From the NCBI GenBank assembly GCA_021108055.1, contig JAIORR010000122.1:1-11320 (forward strand): a DNA stretch of 11,320 nucleotides, in the 5' to 3' direction. The DNA comes from Candidatus Cloacimonadota bacterium (GTDB lineage: Bacteria > Cloacimonadota > Cloacimonadia > Cloacimonadales > TCS61). The notes under the pieces are model-generated. The model did not search any database. It saw only the letters and a list, made by a program, of their open reading frames with translations, and was not told the origin of the DNA. Each line of letters starts with the position of its first letter. The stretch's first letter is position 1. Both the position numbers and the translations under genes were made by a program. Below are positions 7,152 through 11,320 of the stretch, piece after piece.

Positions 7152-7732
7152 CAATATTCAAAGAATTCACAAAAGGATTTGTAAAAGAAAATCCCGTTTT
7201 CGTAATGGCACTTGGGCTTTGTCCGGTATTGGCAGTTTCTTCTTCTGTAGAAAACGCTATCGGTATGGGAGCAGCAGCCACTTTCGTACTGGTTTTCTCT
7301 AATATTTTTATCTCACTTATAAAAAATTTCATACCAAACAAGATCCGTATTCCATCTTATATCGTTGTGATCGCTTCTTTCGTTACGATCGTCGATATGG
7401 TGATGGAAGCATACGTTCCGGCACTTCATAAAAACCTGGGCTTATTCATTCCGTTAATCGTTGTTAACTGTATAATCCTGGGAAGAGCAGAAGCTTTTGC
7501 AGGAAAGAATAATGTGATTCGTTCAATCGTTGATGGTCTCGGGATGGGTATCGGCTTCACACTCGCTCTGATAGTTATCGCAATTATCAGAGAAATATTA
7601 GGTGCAGGACAGCTTCTTGGATTTGATGTACTTCCGGAAACCTATAAACCTATGCTCATTGCTATTTTGGCTCCAGGTGCATTTATTGTGATGGGGCTTT
7701 TGATGGGTCTGATGAATATGAAGAAGAAATAG
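7148..7732 (+). CDS. rnfE: Rnf complex subunit E (membrane iron-sulfur pair partner of RnfA)
   Basis: Integral membrane protein of 194 aa and about six helices, homologous to NqrD. With RnfA it forms a pseudo-symmetric pair of opposite topology that holds a metal centre in the membrane and carries electrons across. The two expected cysteines are present: C25 in ALGLCPVLAV and C108 in VVNCIILGRAE. These half-helix motifs, and the repeated relation between the halves, match the family. The gene overlaps rnfG by 4 bp (ATGA), has a GAGGAG site eight bases before its ATG, and is followed by rnfA after 10 bp, with the rnfA ribosome site overlapping the rnfE stop codon. The similar sequence of rnfA downstream leaves little doubt about which is which: LGLCPVLAV fits RnfE, while ARFLGLCPYIGVS fits RnfA. 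Confidence 0.95.
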   Translation: MTIFKEFTKGFVKENPVFVMALGLCPVLAVSSSVENAIGMGAAATFVLVFSNIFISLIKNFIPNKIRIPSYIVVIASFVTIVDMVMEAYVPALHKNLGLFIPLIVVNCIILGRAEAFAGKNNVIRSIVDGLGMGIGFTLALIVIAIIREILGAGQLLGFDVLPETYKPMLIAILAPGAFIVMGLLMGLMNMKKK

Positions 7733-7742
7733 GAGAATATAA

Positions 7743-8330
7743 ATGGAATTTGTAGCGAAAATTTTCTCGATGGCAATTGCTGCCATCTTTGTACAGAACT
7801 TTGTGCTTGCCCGATTCCTGGGTCTTTGCCCTTACATCGGGGTTTCCAAGAAACTCGATTCCGCACTGGGAATGGGAATGGCTGTTATCTTTGTAATGAC
7901 CATGGCTTCCACATTTACATGGTTGATCCAGACATATCTTCTTGTCCCGTTCAAAATAGAATTTCTGCAAACAATAGCTTTCATTCTAACCATTGCATCT
8001 CTGGTTCAACTGGTGGAGATGGTAATTCAAAAAACAGCTCCTGCACTTTATAAAGCATTAGGTGTATTCCTTCCTTTGATAACAACGAACTGTGCTGTGC
8101 TGGGTGTGGCAATATTGAATATCAATGAAAAATTCAGTTTTATCGAAGCTATTCTTAACGGTTTTTTTGCCGGACTTGGATTTACTCTTGTTCTTCTTTT
8201 AATGGCAGGTATCAGGGAAAAGCTGGATAAAGCAGAATTGCCAAAAAGCATGAAAGGAATGCCTATTGCAATGATCGTTGCCGGATGTATGGCATTAGCT
8301 TTTTTCGGGTTTGCCGGTTTAAAAATTTAG
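7743..8330 (+). CDS. rnfA: Rnf complex subunit A (membrane iron-sulfur pair partner of RnfE)
   Basis: Integral membrane protein of 195 aa with about six helices, homologous to NqrE. It pairs with RnfE to form the intramembrane metal site between cytoplasmic RnfB and extracytoplasmic RnfG. Diagnostic motifs are FVQNFVLARFLGLCP at 16-30 with C29, and TTNCAVLGVAILN at 114-126 with C117, the two metal-binding cysteines. KKLDSALGMGMAV at 36-48 is also typical. Length is normal for the family. A GGAGA site overlapping the rnfE TAG stop serves the ATG, and rnfB follows after 11 bp. Confidence 0.96.
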   Translation: MEFVAKIFSMAIAAIFVQNFVLARFLGLCPYIGVSKKLDSALGMGMAVIFVMTMASTFTWLIQTYLLVPFKIEFLQTIAFILTIASLVQLVEMVIQKTAPALYKALGVFLPLITTNCAVLGVAILNINEKFSFIEAILNGFFAGLGFTLVLLLMAGIREKLDKAELPKSMKGMPIAMIVAGCMALAFFGFAGLKI

Positions 8331-8341
8331 GGAGAACATAG

Positions 8342-9244
8342 ATGACTATAATATTATATTCAATTGGAACATTAGGAGTTCTGGGACTTATCTACGGACT
8401 GGGATTGGCTTTTGCATCAAAGAAATTCCACGTTCATGTGGACCCGAAAATTGAAGAAATAAACGAGATACTTCCGGGTGTTAATTGCGGAGCCTGCGGG
8501 CATCCCGGCTGTTCGGCTTATGCGGAAGCTGTTGTGTTGAAAAACGAAGATATAGATAAATGTGCTCCGGGCGGAGATGAGGTCATTAAGCATATAGCAG
8601 AGATCATGGGAATGGAAGCATCTTCTGCAGATAAAAAAATCGCTGTGATTCATTGCCAGAGCGGTGGTAAGAACAACACTTTCTTTAGATACAAATACCA
8701 GGGAATCGCTACGTGTAAAGCTGCTATTCTAATTTCAGGCGGACCAAACCTTTGTAATTACGGTTGTGTGTATCAGAATGACTGCATTGCTGCCTGCAAA
8801 TTCGATGCAATCCATCTGAATGATAACGGTATGCGGATCGTGGATAAAGAGAAATGTACCGGTTGTAGTGCTTGTGTAGTAGCTTGTCCCCGAAACCTGA
8901 TCGAACTGGTTTCATCTAAAAAACGTGTTCATGTTCTTTGTACTTCTCACGATAAGGGTGCAGTCTCTCGCAAGCTCTGCGGTAACAAAACCGCCTGTAT
9001 CGGCTGTATGTTATGTTTGAAGAAATGCCCGAAAGATGCAATTGAAATGCAGGATAATCTTGCTGTGATCAATTATGACAAATGCATTAATTGCGGTCTT
9101 TGTGCAGATGTATGTCCCACAAGTGCTATCTTTGATCCATTGAAAGAAGTACGTGCAAAGAAAAAAGCGGAAGCAAAAGCAAAAGCCGAAGCAGCTAAGA
9201 AGAAACTGGAAGAAAAAGAGAATAATGTTTCAAAAGAAGTATAA
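8342..9244 (+). CDS. rnfB: Rnf complex subunit B (multi 4Fe-4S ferredoxin-interacting subunit)
   Basis: Cytoplasmic subunit anchored by one N-terminal helix (about 3-25) that exchanges electrons with ferredoxin and passes them to the RnfA/E centre. At 300 aa it is the long RnfB form. It holds the Fe4S domain NCGACGHPGCSAYAEAV with C49, C52, C57 and C74, then four ferredoxin-type clusters: C138/C142/C148/C152, C172/C175/C178/C182, C219/C222/C225/C229 and C248/C251/C254/C258, so five potential 4Fe-4S sites. The first ferredoxin motif is divergent: CVYQNDC where CLGxGDC is usual in my recollection, and CK instead of CP at the fourth cysteine. The tail from about 268 is a charged Ala/Lys/Glu helix. 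Last of the six rnf genes; GGAGA precedes the ATG just after the rnfA stop. The short E. coli-type RsxB has fewer clusters. Confidence 0.96.
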   Translation: MTIILYSIGTLGVLGLIYGLGLAFASKKFHVHVDPKIEEINEILPGVNCGACGHPGCSAYAEAVVLKNEDIDKCAPGGDEVIKHIAEIMGMEASSADKKIAVIHCQSGGKNNTFFRYKYQGIATCKAAILISGGPNLCNYGCVYQNDCIAACKFDAIHLNDNGMRIVDKEKCTGCSACVVACPRNLIELVSSKKRVHVLCTSHDKGAVSRKLCGNKTACIGCMLCLKKCPKDAIEMQDNLAVINYDKCINCGLCADVCPTSAIFDPLKEVRAKKKAEAKAKAEAAKKKLEEKENNVSKEV

Positions 9245-9262
9245 AATGAATAATTTTAATTT

Positions 9263-9922
9263 ATGATAAAATATTTTGATCTGCTAAAAGAAAAACGACT
9301 TCAAATAAAGGGACAGAAACTTCTTACACAGGGAAAGATAGAAAAAGCTTTTGATGCGTTCCAGAAAGCTATTTTAATTAACAGTTCGACAGAGAACATA
9401 TACAATCTTGCCTTGTCTTTGATGGCTCAAACAAAATACCTGCAGGCTGAAAAATATCTTAGAAAGATATTTGAAAACTATCCGGAAAATGAGATGAATC
9501 TTCTTACTCTTGCCGAATGTGTGATCATGCAGAAAAAATGGAATGAAGCAATTGAACTTTATAGATCGCTCGCTGATTCTGATCCGGAAAATAAAACCTA
9601 TCAGAAATATAAAACAATTGCAGAAGATGTAGTAATAAGAGAAAAATACGTTAAATCCAAATATCTATTAAATTTTTCGATTCTCGAATTAAAAAGAAAG
9701 AACGATAAAAAAGCCCTGGAATTACTTTTGGAAGCAGAAGAATATTTTCCAGGAAATCCAAATATTCTCAATAATATCGGTTCTATCTATATGCTCTTCA
9801 AAAATTATGAAAAAGCTTACAGTTATTTCAGTAAAGCCATCAAAAACGATTCCGGTAATAAAAGATTCCAGAAGAATCTTTTTACTGCCAGAAAAAAATT
9901 AAAAAATAAGTTAAAGAATTAA
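9263..9922 (+). CDS. Cytoplasmic tetratricopeptide-repeat (TPR) protein, function unknown
   Basis: The 219-aa product has no signal peptide or membrane helix and is nearly all helical. TPR-like units are visible at about 12-44 (GQKLLTQGKIEKAFDAFQKA), 45-78 (NIYNLALSLMAQTKYLQAEK), 79-112 (LAECVIMQKKWNEAIELYRS), a degenerate one around 133-164 ending in KALELLLEAEEYFP, and 167-199 (NNIGSIYMLFKNYEKAYSYF), followed by a basic C terminus. TPR stacks bind other proteins, so a scaffold or assembly role is possible, but no partner can be named. The gene starts only 18 bp after rnfB with no promoter-like space, so it is probably read from the rnf message. Its ATG lacks a Shine-Dalgarno site; a six-codon reading frame (9246-9266) ends at the ATG in an ATGA overlap and might deliver ribosomes. 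Confidence 0.85.
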   Translation: MIKYFDLLKEKRLQIKGQKLLTQGKIEKAFDAFQKAILINSSTENIYNLALSLMAQTKYLQAEKYLRKIFENYPENEMNLLTLAECVIMQKKWNEAIELYRSLADSDPENKTYQKYKTIAEDVVIREKYVKSKYLLNFSILELKRKNDKKALELLLEAEEYFPGNPNILNNIGSIYMLFKNYEKAYSYFSKAIKNDSGNKRFQKNLFTARKKLKNKLKN

Positions 9923-9937
9923 TCTCTTTTAATTCTT
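9914..9937 (+). terminator. Weak terminator-like hairpin at the end of the TPR gene
   Basis: A perfect 9-bp inverted repeat, AAGAATTAA and TTAATTCTT, surrounds a 6-base loop and includes the TPR gene stop codon. It is followed by a T-rich but interrupted stretch. With almost no GC pairs the stem is weak; it may mark the end of the rnf-TPR transcript, or may be chance in AT-rich sequence. Confidence 0.35.
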
Positions 9938-10031
9938 CATATTTCTTTTCTGAAGTTTACCTGCAAAACTAACATTGACAAAAGAATATAAAATAAAAAA
10001 ATAGGGTAGAATAAATTTTTTAGAGGAAAAT

Positions 10032-10934
10032 ATGAAGAAAAAATTCTTTTTATTCGTCTTTTTTACGATCACTCTCTTTCTTAATGCAAATATATTTATA
10101 GATATGTATCAAAAAGATTATGGTAATATAGGCCGAACCGTTCTCATTTTCGATTTCAAACCAAATTACAAAATATTCAGTAGCGAAGAAGAAATACAGA
10201 TAACTATTTCCAATTGCAGTAAAGACGCAAATATTATTAACAGAAAATTTTATAATAATAATGTTCTCACAGCTTTTAACTATTTAGTAACTGAAAACAA
10301 AGTAATAGTTATCATTACGATCAACAGTTCGCAGAAACTGGTTTCGGGAGATACTTATCATTATGAAGTAAAAGAAGTCAAAGGTGATTTTTTTAAAATA
10401 GTGTTAGATATTTTCATTACAAAAAACCCGAAAACAGTAAGTGAATTGGAAAGTTTTGCCAATTTTTACAGTGCTACCGGAGATACAGAACTGGCTGATA
10501 AATATAACAATATTGCAAAAGACATGAAAGAGAATCTTATTGTCACACAACCCGTTACAACTATTCAGGATTCTGCTCAAGCATCATCTAAATCAAATAA
10601 TAAAATAAGTATTAAAAAGATTATTAAATTTCTTAAAGAAAACCTTGATACTAAACTCACCATTCTCATTTGTATTGGCATTCTTCTCATTGCTGTTGTA
10701 ATATTTCTTATTTCCTTTTTCCTTAAAAAGAAACAGGTTATCCCGGATATCGACGACACCAGTCTGCGCCCAATAAGCGGTTTTGGAACTGATGAGTTCA
10801 GGAATAATCTTATCTTAAAACTTTCCGAAAACGGCTGGAATTCTGATGCAATAGCACAGGAACTCGATCTTCCCGAAAATGATGTGACCCGACTCACGGG
10901 AAGTGATTTCGACGAAGATTTTGAACGATTATAA
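10032..10934 (+). CDS. Exported single-pass membrane protein with AMIN-like outer domain and cytoplasmic HTH-like tail, function unknown
   Basis: I do not recognise this 300-aa protein as a named family. Residues 1-19 are a signal peptide. About 33-130 is beta-rich; alternating strands such as RTVLIFDF and NKVIVIITI suggest an AMIN-like domain, which in other proteins binds wall or secretin partners (tentative). Residues 135-168 form a helical hairpin, with ATGDTELADKYNNIAKD at 148-164 close to a TPR unit. A Ser/Thr/Asn/Gln-rich linker (170-190) leads to one membrane helix at about 208-230, ended by KKK, which places the C terminus in the cytoplasm. That end contains LILKLSENGWNSDAIAQELD at 260-279 and PENDVTRL at 281-288, a helix-turn-helix-like pattern. 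An AGAGGAAAA site precedes the ATG. It lies 109 bp after the TPR gene, so it may have its own promoter. Possibly it links the envelope to a cytoplasmic partner (inference). Confidence 0.8.
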   Translation: MKKKFFLFVFFTITLFLNANIFIDMYQKDYGNIGRTVLIFDFKPNYKIFSSEEEIQITISNCSKDANIINRKFYNNNVLTAFNYLVTENKVIVIITINSSQKLVSGDTYHYEVKEVKGDFFKIVLDIFITKNPKTVSELESFANFYSATGDTELADKYNNIAKDMKENLIVTQPVTTIQDSAQASSKSNNKISIKKIIKFLKENLDTKLTILICIGILLIAVVIFLISFFLKKKQVIPDIDDTSLRPISGFGTDEFRNNLILKLSENGWNSDAIAQELDLPENDVTRLTGSDFDEDFERL

Positions 10935-11020
10935 ATAACTGAAAAATATATCATATTAACCGTTAGCCCCTTAGGCAACAAAACTTACCAACAAGTTATC
11001 GTGAAATTAAGCAGCGACCG

Positions 11021-11053
11021 AAACCTTCAAGGTTTTCAAAACCTTAAAGGTTT
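11021..11053. repeat. Double palindrome of AAACCTTNAAGGTTT type
   Basis: Two 15-base palindromes, AAACCTTCAAGGTTT at 11021-11035 and AAACCTTAAAGGTTT at 11039-11053, are joined by three bases. The junction itself is a third perfect palindrome, AAGGTTTTCAAAACCTT at 11029-11045, so the 33 bases can form one long hairpin or two small ones. The unit resembles short palindromic repeats I recall scattered between genes in Bacteroidota and relatives; copy number cannot be seen from one window. Confidence 0.7.
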
Positions 11054-11089
11054 AAAAGATAAAAAGAAAATATCCAATGACAAAGTATC

Positions 11090-11101
11090 ACGGAACTCCG
11101 T
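11090..11101. repeat. ACGGA/TCCGT palindrome
   Basis: ACGGAACTCCGT is a perfect inverted repeat with 5-base arms and a 2-base centre, followed closely by a partial echo (TACGTCCG). It is GC-rich compared with its surroundings and lies inside the repeat-bearing intergenic stretch. It probably belongs to a dispersed repeat rather than to a binding site, though neither is shown here. Confidence 0.4.
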
Positions 11102-11206
11102 TACGTCCGCTATAAGAGACTTCACTTCAGCTTTTATTATTTTTTCTTCGATTTAAAGAATTAGCAAAGATGAAGAAAAAATATGCCGGCTTCAAGTTGT
11201 CGATAT

Positions 11207-11243
11207 TTGGAAATTGGAAATTCCTTGTTCATCATTGGAAATT
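11207..11243. repeat. TTGGAAATT short direct repeats (three copies)
   Basis: TTGGAAATT occurs at 11207-11215, 11214-11222 and 11235-11243, starts separated by 7 and 21 bases, all multiples of seven. The first two copies share their end bases, making a 7-base tandem of TTGGAAA. The second copy also contains GGAAATTCC, a 9-base palindrome. This is a typical look of intergenic heptad repeats in environmental genomes (recollection, not verified). Confidence 0.6.
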
Positions 11244-11264
11244 CGTATTTTTTTCAATTAGTTC

Positions 11265-11286
11265 CTCTTCGAAGAGAGCTTTTTTT
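11265..11286 (+). terminator. Palindrome plus T tract, terminator-like
   Basis: CTCTTCGAAGAG is a perfect 12-base palindrome followed four bases later by seven T. The hairpin would be short, with four to five pairs, so termination activity is doubtful. It could equally be part of the surrounding repeat island. If active it would end plus-strand transcription from the exported membrane protein gene. Confidence 0.3.
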
Positions 11287-11320
11287 CTAAGCTTGTCTTA
11301 GACATTGCTTCTGTCATTCC

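Larger units (their letters stand above)
10935..11320. other. Gene-free repeat-bearing intergenic stretch at the window edge
   Basis: No reading frame longer than about 30 codons with any coding character, no tRNA and no rRNA was seen. It holds several short repeats and palindromes, listed separately, plus a small bulged hairpin at 10962-10979 (GCC/GGC with GTT/AAC) without a T tract. No convincing terminator directly follows the last gene. Confidence 0.6.

Noticed and set aside
9975..10012. TTGACA at 9975-9980 as a -35 box for the exported membrane protein gene
   Set aside because: The sequence 16-18 bases downstream is A-rich and does not resemble TATAAT; TATAAA and TAGAAT nearby are at the wrong distances. 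A promoter here is possible but not supported.
10962..10979. Bulged GTTAGCC/GGCAAC hairpin as a terminator of the last gene
   Set aside because: The stem is interrupted and no T tract follows on the plus strand.
11161..11247. Minus-strand frame of 28 codons containing EFPMMNKEFPISKY
   Set aside because: It is short, has no ribosome site, and its repeated peptide simply reflects the TTGGAAATT DNA repeats.
1..11320. CRISPR array, tRNA, rRNA, prophage or defence genes
   Set aside because: No regularly spaced long repeats, no cloverleaf-like segment and no recognisable mobile or defence protein were found on either strand.

Overview
The window reads as a chromosomal stretch from an AT-rich, probably anaerobic bacterium with a Gram-negative type envelope. 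A six-subunit Rnf complex in the order CDGEAB, a periplasmic-type cell wall amidase with an N-terminal stalk domain, TTG starts with strong Shine-Dalgarno sites, and short palindromic intergenic repeats together suggest the Fibrobacterota-Chlorobiota-Bacteroidota neighbourhood. Candidatus Cloacimonadota is my best guess. That placement is inference from style and recall; no rRNA is present to confirm it.

Left arm, minus strand, 14-4011. Reading in the direction of transcription: an MFS membrane transporter, an N-acetylmuramoyl-L-alanine amidase (the two nearly touch and look translationally coupled), ribosomal protein S20 (rpsT) with a Lys/Glu-rich tail, then an intrinsic terminator, then ftsY, the signal recognition particle receptor, here with its own N-terminal membrane helix. 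These are housekeeping functions: translation, membrane protein targeting and wall remodelling.

Divergent intergenic region, 4012-4166. It is very AT-rich and should hold the promoters for both arms. It contains an imperfect 26-bp palindrome that could be an operator; I could not identify a convincing promoter.

Right arm, plus strand, 4167-9244: rnfC, rnfD, rnfG, rnfE, rnfA, rnfB. The genes are packed with 4-bp overlaps or gaps of about 10-22 bp, each with its own Shine-Dalgarno site. The products form the membrane-bound ferredoxin:NAD+ oxidoreductase that couples electron transfer between ferredoxin and NAD to Na+ or H+ movement. The key features are present: RnfC with its Gly-rich nucleotide site and two 4Fe-4S motifs, RnfD and RnfG with threonine flavinylation sites, RnfA and RnfE with their paired membrane cysteines, and RnfB with five potential 4Fe-4S sites.

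Downstream, 9263-10934: a small cytoplasmic TPR protein that probably ends the rnf transcript, then a separately spaced gene for an exported single-pass membrane protein. That protein has a beta-rich, AMIN-like outer domain, a TPR-like helical hairpin, one membrane helix and a short cytoplasmic helix-turn-helix-like segment. It is the least familiar gene in the window.

Right edge, 10935-11320: no gene is visible. The stretch is a patchwork of short repeats: a double palindrome of AAACCTTNAAGGTTT type, an ACGGA/TCCGT palindrome, a TTGGAAA heptad run, and a palindrome followed by a T tract. It looks like an intergenic repeat island. Overall the window is mostly ordinary core genome; the less explained parts are the last gene and the repeat island.
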